Shown piece after piece: positions 25,655 to 32,841 of a stretch of DNA of 32,841 nt. This DNA is from MAG-121220-bin8 sp965655865 (GTDB lineage Bacteria > Bacteroidota > Bacteroidia > Flavobacteriales > Flavobacteriaceae). Each line of letters opens with the position of its first letter. Position 1 is the stretch's first letter. The position numbers and the translations under genes are program-made. The notes under the pieces were generated by a model. It was not told the origin of the DNA, searched no databases, and was given only the letters and a program-made list of their open reading frames with translations. The stretch covers positions 1-32,841 of the forward strand of contig CBFHJJ010000014.1 of NCBI GenBank assembly GCA_965655865.1, given 5' to 3'.

Positions 25655-28187
25655 ATTTTAGATCGCTTAGTAAATCAGACTTTATCCCAATAAAGAAATA
25701 CCACGAGGCTCTAGTACTGAACGGTACCCAATTAAAATTCATTTTCCAACTATCTAAGTCTCTTTCAAATCTAAGCTGCGTATAAGTTACTCCTTTGTTT
25801 TTAAAGTCGTAACCAGATGACCCTCCAATTCTCCATTTTTTCGATAGATCAACATTTGCAGAAAGCATTAATGAATTATTTGTAATATCTCTTTGTTTTT
25901 TATTGTTTGAATATGTTAACGAGTGTGCAATTCTTACATCCCAGGGAATTTGGTTCTGATAAAGCTTCAAACCTTTTTCATCTTCTTCTTTATTTTCATC
26001 TTCATCCTCCTCATTATTATCAAAAGAACTGTCTGCAAAATCGTTTGCTCTACCGAACAAATCGTCACTTCTACCGCCACTTCTTGAATTATCTGATTCT
26101 TTAGATTTATCGTTTTTTGAATTTTTACTTGAATACGAAAAACCTAAATTTATATTAGCGCTAGTCATTCTAAATAATCCACCTCCATCATTAATATTAA
26201 GAGTGTTTATCCTTCTACCATTTTCGTTAACTGTGTATGGATCAAATGTTGCACCTAGATTTAAATCTAATTTATCTTCAAATAGTGATGTAGATGTTGT
26301 CATTCTTACTGGACTCCATTTCAATGAATCTGCCGCTATATTATAACTTGTGGAAAAATTTAAATTATTTAAAAGTTTAATTTTTTTAGGCTCTAGCTTC
26401 ATACTGTCCTTATCTTTTATTTTGGCTTCAAGAACATTGCTTAAACCAAAACCTATTGAACTTGAAAAGGTTTTCCCTGGTGTTCCAAAAAATCCACCTT
26501 CAAAGCGTGTGTATTCGCTGGTATTTCCGTTAGCATCTATAATATATTCATCATAATATTTTTCAAAACTTGGATTTATTCCATAAGTTACTGAGGGTCT
26601 CATAACGTGTCTTATAGATTGAATTTTTTTACCTTCTTTGAAGTTAAACACACCATATACAGTTGTTCCTAGGCTGGCGCTAAAACTGTACTTATTAAAC
26701 CTGTCAAATCCTTTTATTGTATCTTTTTTTCCTATTGTTTGATTAATTATATCAAAGTCATTTCTTTTTATTGTTTGTCCAGTCCATACTTCATCGAACT
26801 TTCCACTCAAACTAACACTTAGATGCTTTAAAAATTTGAAGTTAGTTCCAATAGGAATGGAATGTTTCATACCATATTTGGCATCGTCAAACATTTCTTT
26901 TTTTAAGAATAATGAATCTGATGTTTGAATTCTATTTTCTCCTCTGACGGTGTATTGTAGATTTATATTTTTCAAAATCCCTTTCTTTTGACCATTTCTT
27001 TTAACAAAAGGATAAACTCTTTCAACATTGGCCTGAAGAGTAGGTAAACTCATGTTTACTGTTTGAGTTCTAGTATTTTGTGAATGTGAAGCTGTTAAGG
27101 ATAAATTAACTGAGGGATACCCTCTAAAAGTTTTTGAATAAGAAACAGATGAATTCAAAGTATTATTCAAAAAATTAGGAGTATTAAGTTGATTTACTGA
27201 TTCTCTAAAATAATTGCTACTTCCTAAATTAACAGAAGCTGAAAATCTACTATTAGGATTTGATTTTGAATCCTGACTGTGAGACCATCTAATATTGTAA
27301 ATATTATTTTTTGAATACCCTGGCAGTCCTCTCTCTCCGTTTATTAAATTTTCAAATCTTAAACTTAGTGATCCCGTATAATTATATCTTACCTTATATT
27401 TTGATTCAGCTCTGAACCCATAACTTCCGTTTGTATAATAATCAGCCAAAAGAGTTACGTCAAAAAGATCACTTGGAGCAAAATAATATCCTCCATTTTG
27501 AATAAAATATCCTCTTTCGTTGTTTTGTCCAATACTTGGAAAAATAAAACCTGTGGCTCTATTTTGCGTAAGAGGAAAATATGCAAATGGTAAAAAAATT
27601 GGTGTTGGTACATCCGCAACATAAATATTACTGAGTCCTGCAATAATTTTATTTTTAGGAATGAATTTTCCTTTTCTTACTCTAATATAATAATCAGGAT
27701 TTTCTTTTTTAGAGGTGGTTACTTTTGCTTCTTTTATAAAATAAACTGAATCGTTTTCTTTTTTGGTTGCTAAAGCTGCAACATTCATCCCGCTTTGTTC
27801 ACTTCTAGAATTCCATATTAATGCTTTTTTTGTATCAAAATTAAATCTTATTGAATCTGGATTTACTTCGTTACCTGCCTGTTTAAAATAAGGTGGTTGG
27901 ATAAGAGCGCCAGAAGAATCTCTAATTCTTCCAGCAGAGACCTCATTTTTATTATAATCTAAAACTATAATTCCAGCTTTCAGCTCAGTGTCTTGATAAT
28001 AAAGTTCAGCCTTGTCATATAAATATAGTTTTCCTTTTTTTTTGTCAATTTTAATATATCCTTTCGCGTTCCTAGTAATTTTACCTAATAACAAAGGTTT
28101 TTTCTTCAACGAATCATTTGAAGTGATACTATCAACTTCCTTAATATCTTGTGAATAATTAATTTGAAAAGTAAGTAATACTATCAA
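25620..28187 (-). CDS. lptD: LptD-like outer-membrane lipopolysaccharide assembly protein
   Basis: An outer-membrane barrel that inserts LPS at the cell surface, 855 residues as written. An OstA/LptA-like beta-jellyroll covers about 45-215 (KGYIKIDKKKGKLYLYDKAELYYQDTELKAGIIVLDYNKNEVSAG; ESEQ-type repeats around NSRSEQSGMNVAALA), followed by a large barrel with many alternating aromatic strands (NRATGFIFPSIGQNNERGYFIQNGGYYFA). A highly acidic loop sits near 722-739 (NNEEDEDENKEEDEKG). The TTG at 28185-28187 leaves only 13 residues before the NYSQ cleavage site. The frame continues upstream with KTHNYNIIKLIFILIVLL, so the real start probably lies near 28229 with a non-standard codon. It diverges from the amidase gene. 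Confidence 0.92.
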   Translation of the reverse strand: MIVLLTFQINYSQDIKEVDSITSNDSLKKKPLLLGKITRNAKGYIKIDKKKGKLYLYDKAELYYQDTELKAGIIVLDYNKNEVSAGRIRDSSGALIQPPYFKQAGNEVNPDSIRFNFDTKKALIWNSRSEQSGMNVAALATKKENDSVYFIKEAKVTTSKKENPDYYIRVRKGKFIPKNKIIAGLSNIYVADVPTPIFLPFAYFPLTQNRATGFIFPSIGQNNERGYFIQNGGYYFAPSDLFDVTLLADYYTNGSYGFRAESKYKVRYNYTGSLSLRFENLINGERGLPGYSKNNIYNIRWSHSQDSKSNPNSRFSASVNLGSSNYFRESVNQLNTPNFLNNTLNSSVSYSKTFRGYPSVNLSLTASHSQNTRTQTVNMSLPTLQANVERVYPFVKRNGQKKGILKNINLQYTVRGENRIQTSDSLFLKKEMFDDAKYGMKHSIPIGTNFKFLKHLSVSLSGKFDEVWTGQTIKRNDFDIINQTIGKKDTIKGFDRFNKYSFSASLGTTVYGVFNFKEGKKIQSIRHVMRPSVTYGINPSFEKYYDEYIIDANGNTSEYTRFEGGFFGTPGKTFSSSIGFGLSNVLEAKIKDKDSMKLEPKKIKLLNNLNFSTSYNIAADSLKWSPVRMTTSTSLFEDKLDLNLGATFDPYTVNENGRRINTLNINDGGGLFRMTSANINLGFSYSSKNSKNDKSKESDNSRSGGRSDDLFGRANDFADSSFDNNEEDEDENKEEDEKGLKLYQNQIPWDVRIAHSLTYSNNKKQRDITNNSLMLSANVDLSKKWRIGGSSGYDFKNKGVTYTQLRFERDLDSWKMNFNWVPFSTRASWYFFIGIKSDLLSDLKYDKRRLPDKRL

Positions 28188-28291
28188 AATAAAAATTAAT
28201 TTGATGATGTTATAATTATGTGTTTTTATTGTTGACAGATTAAATCGTTTAAGCAGTAAAATTACATATATTTTTCAAGTGATAATTTATT

Positions 28292-29389
28292 ATGAAAAAT
28301 TTAATTAAGCTTGTCGTTAATTTAACTGTTTTAGCTTTATTTTTTTTAAACGCAAGTTTTTTATTCTCTCAGGAGAATAATAATAGTTTTACAGTTGTTT
28401 TGGATCCTGGACACGGCGGTAAAGACCCTGGAAACAGAGGAAATGGATATTATGAAAAAAACATTGCTTTGTCAATAGCTTTAAAAGTTGGATCAGAGTT
28501 AGAAAAACAAAGAGATATTAAAGTTATATACACTAGAAAAAAAGATGTTTTTGTAAATCTGTTTAAAAGAGCTGAAATTGCTAATAAAGCAAAAGCTGAT
28601 TTGTTTATTTCTATTCACTGTGATTCTCACACCTCAAATGCTTACGGAGCAGGAACATTTGTTTTAGGTTTACATGCAAATCAAAGAAATTTTGAAATTG
28701 CAAAAAAAGAAAATTCAGTAATTTTTAAAGAAGAAAACTATGAACAAAAATATGATGGATTTGATCCTAATTCACCAGAATCTGTAATAAGTTTAGTTCT
28801 TATGCAGGAAGACTATTTGGATCAAAGTATAGTTATAGCAGATTTAATTCAAAAAGCATTTGTTTCTGATTTAAAAAGAAAAAACAGGACTGTGAAACAA
28901 GCTGGATTTATTGTCTTAAAATATACTTACATGCCTAGTGTTTTAGTCGAGACTGGATTTTTAACAAACAAAAAGGAGGGAGCGTATTTAAATTCTAAAA
29001 AAGGTCAAACAGAAATGTCTAAATCAATTGCAAAAGGAATTTTGAGATATAGAAAGTCAATTAGCTCGGATGTAATTAAAAATGACAGTGAATTATTTAG
29101 TGATTTAGACAAAAATTATATTGATAAATATTTTTTAAAAATCCAAATAGCTTCAAGTTCAAAAAAAGTTCCTTTAAAATCATATAATTTTAAAGGCCTA
29201 GGAAATCTTAGTTACTTAAAAAATAATAATACATATCGATACTATTTTGAAAGGACTCAGGACTATACTTTAGCTAAGTTAATGTTAAAAAGGGCTGTTA
29301 AAAGCGGCTATAAAGACGCGTTAATCGTTGCTTTTAAAAATGATAAAAGTATTACAATAGAAGAATATTTATCTTCTTATAAAAAATAA
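28292..29389 (+). CDS. N-acetylmuramoyl-L-alanine amidase, AmiC type, with SPOR-like C-terminus
   Basis: A periplasmic zinc amidase of 365 residues that cuts the bond between N-acetylmuramic acid and L-alanine in septal peptidoglycan. Signal peptide about 1-26 (LALFFLNASFLFSQ). Amidase_3 domain about 33-250 with the zinc ligands in VVLDPGHGGKDPG (His), GYYEKNIAL (Glu) and ADLFISIHCDSH (His), and the catalytic Glu in PSVLVETGFLTNKKEG. The last about 80 residues (YFLKIQIASSSKKVPLKSYNFKGLGN... GYKDALIVAFKND) have a SPOR-like alternation that would bind denuded glycan at the septum. It is divergent from lptD and followed by an MCE gene. Confidence 0.94.
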   Translation: MKNLIKLVVNLTVLALFFLNASFLFSQENNNSFTVVLDPGHGGKDPGNRGNGYYEKNIALSIALKVGSELEKQRDIKVIYTRKKDVFVNLFKRAEIANKAKADLFISIHCDSHTSNAYGAGTFVLGLHANQRNFEIAKKENSVIFKEENYEQKYDGFDPNSPESVISLVLMQEDYLDQSIVIADLIQKAFVSDLKRKNRTVKQAGFIVLKYTYMPSVLVETGFLTNKKEGAYLNSKKGQTEMSKSIAKGILRYRKSISSDVIKNDSELFSDLDKNYIDKYFLKIQIASSSKKVPLKSYNFKGLGNLSYLKNNNTYRYYFERTQDYTLAKLMLKRAVKSGYKDALIVAFKNDKSITIEEYLSSYKK

Positions 29390-29408
29390 ATTTTGATAAA
29401 ATAATTCA

Positions 29409-29416
29409 TAACTTTG
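29409..29416 (+). promoter_or_regulatory. Candidate -7 promoter box for the MCE gene
   Basis: TAACTTTG fits TAnnTTTG exactly and is 19 bp before the TTG start. A TTTG at 29392-29395 is only 13 bp upstream, shorter than the usual spacing. Confidence 0.4.
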
Positions 29417-29435
29417 AATAAATCAATTTTACAAC

Positions 29436-30374
29436 TTGAAAAATAAAAACGAAATAAAAACTGGATTATTAGTCATCATTGGAATTGGCTTATTTATTTT
29501 TGGCTTTAGCTATTTAAAGTCTAATGATATCTTTGTTAGCGATAGAACGTTTTATTCCATTTATGATGATGTTGAAGGAGTTGTTAATGGAACGACTGTT
29601 ACAGTTAATGGATTCCCTGTTGGAAGTATTACTGATATATCCTTTTTTAAAAATAATAGTTTACTTGTTAAATTTAGAGTAGAGAATGATATAAAATTTT
29701 CAGTTAATAGTATAGCACAAATTTATGAAACAGGTCTAATAGGAGGAAAGGCTTTAGCTATCATTCCAGCTATGGATAACAGTAGAGTGGCAGTTTCTTT
29801 AGATACTTTAAAGTCATCAGTTGCACCTGGTTTAACAGAACTTGTGAATGATAAACTTACTCCTTTGCAAGAAAATATTGAAACAATGATACTCAGTGCA
29901 AATGATGTTTTGGAAAAAATTAATTTAGTTTTTGATGATCCTACAAGAGCTAATCTAAGAACAAGTGTTTCTGATTTTTCAGAAACAATAACAGATTTAA
30001 AAGAAACTAGTGCTTTGATTAAATCTATTGTAAAGTCAAACAAGAGCAGTATAAACAACTCTATTGAAAATATTAATGATATTTCAAGTGACCTTTCTTC
30101 AATTTCTAGTACAATAAAATCTAGTGATTTAGAATTGACTTTAAATAATTTAAAATCATCCTCTGACAATTTAGCATCTGTATTAAATAATATAAATAAT
30201 GGAAATGGATCTATATCAAAATTAATTTCCAGTGATACTTTATTCAATAATTTGAATAATGCTTCTAAATCTATTGATCTTTTACTTGAAGATATTAGGC
30301 TAAACCCTAAAAGATATATTCATTTCTCTGTTTTTGGAAAAAAAAACAAACCATTTCAATCAAATAAAAATTAA
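29436..30374 (+). CDS. MlaD-type MCE domain lipid-transport protein
   Basis: An inner-membrane anchored, periplasmic substrate-binding protein of 312 residues for phospholipid trafficking between membranes. TM helix about 11-27 (GLLVIIGIGLFIFGFSY); MCE domain about 37-117 (RTFYSIYDDVEGVVNGTTVTVNGFPVGSITDISF and YETGLIGGKALAIIP); then a long Ser/Asn-rich helical tail (about 130-290) likely to form a coiled coil. The start is TTG, with a TAnnTTTG box just upstream. No MlaE or MlaF partner is in view; such partners are often located elsewhere in Bacteroidota. Its 3' end is 3 bp from the Fe-S protein gene, so the two are likely co-transcribed. Confidence 0.92.
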   Translation: MKNKNEIKTGLLVIIGIGLFIFGFSYLKSNDIFVSDRTFYSIYDDVEGVVNGTTVTVNGFPVGSITDISFFKNNSLLVKFRVENDIKFSVNSIAQIYETGLIGGKALAIIPAMDNSRVAVSLDTLKSSVAPGLTELVNDKLTPLQENIETMILSANDVLEKINLVFDDPTRANLRTSVSDFSETITDLKETSALIKSIVKSNKSSINNSIENINDISSDLSSISSTIKSSDLELTLNNLKSSSDNLASVLNNINNGNGSISKLISSDTLFNNLNNASKSIDLLLEDIRLNPKRYIHFSVFGKKNKPFQSNKN

Positions 30375-30377
30375 TCT

Positions 30378-31706
30378 TTGATTTCAGTAATTCCTAATAT
30401 AATTTTTATAGCTGTTTTTTGTTATGCCATATTTTTGTTTAGCAAAAATGTTAAAAAAATATACAGAAATATAAATCTCGGAATTTCAATTGATAGAACT
30501 GATAATAAAAAAACTAGATTATTTCAAATGCTTAGAATTGCTTTTGGACAGTCTAAAATGATTGATAAGCCAATTGTTGGTTTATTACATATAGTAGTTT
30601 ACGTTGGATTTTTAGTTATTAATATTGAATTACTTGAAATTATTGTTGATGGTGTTCTTGGTACGCACAGAGTATTTGCTCCATTCTTAGGTTCTTTTTA
30701 TAATTTTCTAATAGCATTTTTTGAAATATTTGCATTGTTAGTTATTGTTTCAGTAGTTATTTTTTGGATTAGAAGAAACATGTTGAGTATTAAAAGGTTT
30801 CTTAGTCTTGAAATGAAAGGATGGCCAAAAAATGATGCTAATATTATTCTTTATGTAGAAATTGTTTTAATGGGCTTGTTTTTAACAATGAATGGCGCAG
30901 ATTTTTGGATTCAACAAAATGCTCCTGAATTTAATTATGCCTCTGCTGGTTCCTTTCCAGTTAGTCAATACTTATTACCTCTTTTTGACGGTTTGTCTTC
31001 AAATGTTGTTTTTGTTATTGAAAGATCTGCTTGGTGGTTACATATTATTGGAATTTTATGTTTTTTAAATTATTTATATTATTCAAAACACCTTCACATT
31101 CTACTAGCATTTCCAAACACCTACTTTGCTAATTTAAATGTAAAAGGAAAATTTTCAAATTTAAAATCAGTCACTAATGAAGTTAAAATGATGCTGGATC
31201 CAAGTATAGATCCATACGCTTCCACTTCATCTGTTGAAGTTTCTAAATTTGGCGCTTCTGATGTTTTTGATTTATCAAAAGTTCAATTATTAAATGCTTA
31301 TACGTGTACAGAATGCGGAAGATGTACAAGCGAATGTCCTGCAAATCAAACTGGCAAAAAACTTTCACCACGAAAAATTATGATGGACACTAGAGATAGG
31401 GTGGAAGAAGTCGGAAGAAATATAGATAATAATAATGGCGAGTTTAAAAGTGATGGTAAAGAACTGCTTAGTGATTATATTTTAAAGGAAGAATTATGGG
31501 CTTGTACCTCATGTAATGCTTGTGTTGAGGCATGTCCAATTGGAATAGATCCTTTATCCATAATAATGGATATGAGAAGGTATTTAGTCATGGAAAAATC
31601 AGATGCTCCACCTGAACTTAATAATATGATGTCCAATATTGAAAATAATGGAGCACCGTGGCCATTTAACCAAATGGATAAACTTAATTGGAAAAATGAA
31701 ATTTAA
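30378..31706 (+). CDS. Membrane (Fe-S) oxidoreductase, HdrC / nitrate-reductase-gamma-like
   Basis: An inner-membrane electron carrier of 442 residues. Four to five transmembrane segments in the first about 245 residues resemble the nitrate-reductase gamma / DsrM membrane domain (LLHIVVYVGFLVINIELLEI; WWLHIIGILCFLNYLYYSKHLHILLA). The C-terminal half carries two 4Fe-4S motifs: CTECGRCTSECP near 310-321 and CTSCNACVEACP near 376-387. It starts at a TTG. With the CCG-domain protein two genes downstream it makes an HdrC/HdrB-like pair, suggesting a quinone-linked thiol or disulfide redox complex; the partner substrate is unknown. Confidence 0.9.
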   Translation: MISVIPNIIFIAVFCYAIFLFSKNVKKIYRNINLGISIDRTDNKKTRLFQMLRIAFGQSKMIDKPIVGLLHIVVYVGFLVINIELLEIIVDGVLGTHRVFAPFLGSFYNFLIAFFEIFALLVIVSVVIFWIRRNMLSIKRFLSLEMKGWPKNDANIILYVEIVLMGLFLTMNGADFWIQQNAPEFNYASAGSFPVSQYLLPLFDGLSSNVVFVIERSAWWLHIIGILCFLNYLYYSKHLHILLAFPNTYFANLNVKGKFSNLKSVTNEVKMMLDPSIDPYASTSSVEVSKFGASDVFDLSKVQLLNAYTCTECGRCTSECPANQTGKKLSPRKIMMDTRDRVEEVGRNIDNNNGEFKSDGKELLSDYILKEELWACTSCNACVEACPIGIDPLSIIMDMRRYLVMEKSDAPPELNNMMSNIENNGAPWPFNQMDKLNWKNEI

Positions 31707-31721
31707 TTTTAATATATATAA

Positions 31722-32168
31722 ATGAAACAAGAAGACGTTGACAAATTACTTAGTGAAAAAATTGAAGATGGTGAGCATATCAGTCCAATTCTTCCTGAGG
31801 GAATTAAAAATTATTTAATTGATATAGATGGCACTATATGTGACGATATTCCAAACGAGGAACCTGAAAGGATGGCAACAGCTAATGTTTATCCTGATGC
31901 TTTAATTACTTTAAATAAATGGTATGATGAAGGTCATATTATTTGTTTTTTTACGTCAAGAGTTGAAGAACATAGAGATGTTACAGAAAACTGGCTGAAT
32001 AAACACGGATTTAAGTTTCACGGTATGGTAATGGGGAAACCAAGAGGAGGTAATTATCATTGGATAGATAATCATTTAGTAAAAGCCACTAGATACAATG
32101 GTAAATTTACTGACTTAGTTGATAAAAAAGTAACTATTGAAGTGTTTGACGACGGTCAACATGAATAA
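31722..32168 (+). CDS. Small HAD-superfamily-like phosphatase of unknown substrate
   Basis: A 148-residue cytoplasmic protein with HAD motif I LIDIDGTICDD (nucleophile Asp34, acid Asp36), motif II IICFFTSRVEE, a conserved Lys in MVMGKPRGGNYHWIDNHLV and a possible motif IV in WIDNH. It is at the small end of the superfamily, with no obvious cap domain. Similar proteins are sometimes labelled phosphoheptose isomerase in Flavobacteriia, which the HAD motifs do not support. It sits between the two Fe-S genes, 15 bp after the first and 2 bp before the second, so it shares their transcript. Function is not assigned. Confidence 0.8.
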   Translation: MKQEDVDKLLSEKIEDGEHISPILPEGIKNYLIDIDGTICDDIPNEEPERMATANVYPDALITLNKWYDEGHIICFFTSRVEEHRDVTENWLNKHGFKFHGMVMGKPRGGNYHWIDNHLVKATRYNGKFTDLVDKKVTIEVFDDGQHE

Positions 32169-32170
32169 TT

Positions 32171-32841
32171 ATGAAAAAAATAGAAATTCATACATTTTCA
32201 GAACTAATTGCGCAAGGGAAAACACCTGAAATTTTATTTTGGGTAGGTTGTGCTGGTAGTTTTGATGAAAGAGCAAAAAAGATTACAAAAGCATTTGCGA
32301 ATATTTTAAATCAAGCAAATGTTTCTTTTGCTGTACTTGGAAGTGAAGAAGGATGTACTGGAGACCCTGCTAAACGAGCAGGAAATGAATTTTTATTCCA
32401 AATGCAGGCACTAACAAACATTGAAGTTCTAAATGGTTACAACATAAAAAAAATAGTAACTACATGTCCCCATTGTTTTAACACTCTTAAAAATGAATAT
32501 CCAGAACTTGGCGGAAATTATGATGTTATGCATCATACTCAGTTTATTAAATCACTATTAAATGATGGTAGGATTTCTGTCAAAGGAGGAACTTTTAAAG
32601 GGAAAAGAATAACATTTCATGATCCCTGCTATTTAGGACGTGCTAATAATGTTTATGAAGCACCAAGAAATGTTTTAGAAAAACTTGATATAGAACTTTC
32701 TGAAATGAAGAGTTGTAAACAAAAAGGACTTTGTTGTGGTGCAGGCGGAGCACAAATGTTTAAGGATGCCGAAAAAGGAGATAAAGAAATTAATATAAAA
32801 AGGACTGAAGAAGCCCTTGAAACTAAGCCAGACATTATAGC
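32171..32841 (+). CDS. CCG-domain (Fe-S) protein, HdrB-like, 3' end missing
   Basis: The frame starts at ATG 32171 and stays open for 223 codons to the right edge. Two cysteine-rich CCG modules are seen: WVGCAGSFDERAKK ... EEGCTGDPAKRAGN ... VTTCPHCFNTLKNEYP, and ITFHDPCYLGRANNVYEAPRNVL ... KGLCCGAGGAQMF. Such domains bind a 4Fe-4S cluster that handles thiols or disulfides in heterodisulfide reductase HdrB, DsrK and GlpC relatives. It likely forms a complex with the membrane Fe-S protein encoded at 30378-31706. Confidence 0.9.
   Translation, partial: MKKIEIHTFSELIAQGKTPEILFWVGCAGSFDERAKKITKAFANILNQANVSFAVLGSEEGCTGDPAKRAGNEFLFQMQALTNIEVLNGYNIKKIVTTCPHCFNTLKNEYPELGGNYDVMHHTQFIKSLLNDGRISVKGGTFKGKRITFHDPCYLGRANNVYEAPRNVLEKLDIELSEMKSCKQKGLCCGAGGAQMFKDAEKGDKEINIKRTEEALETKPDII

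Noticed and set aside
31722..32168. Phosphoheptose isomerase (GmhA)
   Set aside because: No SIS domain is visible; the DIDGT motif indicates a HAD fold.
1..32841. CRISPR array, rRNA genes, prophage or toxin-antitoxin genes
   Set aside because: No regularly spaced repeats, no rRNA-like sequence, and no phage or toxin-like proteins were seen.

Overview
The window is AT-rich DNA from a member of the Bacteroidota, most likely a marine Flavobacteriia. The evidence is a FecI-like sigma / FecR / SusC / SusD locus with a sulfatase, TAnnTTTG-type promoter boxes, poor Shine-Dalgarno sites, AGA-dominated arginine codons, signal peptides ending in YSQ, and a divergent tsaD / tamB housekeeping block. It is draft or metagenome sequence: a run of 97 N (2974-3070) is flanked on both sides by the same 80 bp, so this gap is almost certainly a scaffolding artefact.

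Region 1 (1-935) is the 5' part of an exported helical-repeat protein that runs off the left edge.

Region 2 (about 1.02-14.79 kb) is a small polysaccharide or glycan utilisation locus. A divergent ECF sigma factor and FecR anti-sigma factor sense a SusC receptor that carries an STN signalling domain. They are followed by SusD, a GH92 alpha-mannosidase lipoprotein, a FucP-family sugar/H+ symporter, an isoaspartyl-peptidase/asparaginase lipoprotein and an S1-family sulfatase lipoprotein. SusC/D would bind and import a glycan, GH92 would release mannose, the sulfatase would remove sulfate, and the symporter would bring the free sugar across the inner membrane. A sulfated alpha-mannan or a mannose-rich glycoprotein glycan is a reasonable substrate guess. 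The locus is bracketed by about 51-bp imperfect direct repeats. The right copy is the 3' end of an intact tRNA-Ser(GCU) gene plus its terminator; the left copy is a decayed fragment of the same. This is the geometry of an island inserted at a tRNA 3' end. Inside it, the sulfatase gene alone is flanked by a perfect 41-bp direct repeat, which suggests a second, nested acquisition.

Region 3 (14.9-32.8 kb) is conserved chromosomal backbone. On the minus strand lie tsaD, rsmE and an AI-2E/PerM-family permease. On the plus strand lie tamB, pfkA, gapA and an N-acetylglucosamine-kinase-like gene. Then come, on the minus strand, a Rid-family protein and lptD, and on the plus strand an AmiC-type amidase, an MlaD-type MCE protein, a membrane Fe-S oxidoreductase (HdrC-like), a small HAD-like protein and a CCG-domain (HdrB-like) protein that is cut by the right edge. 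tamB and lptD both lack an ATG, GTG or TTG start that would keep their N-terminal signal or anchor.
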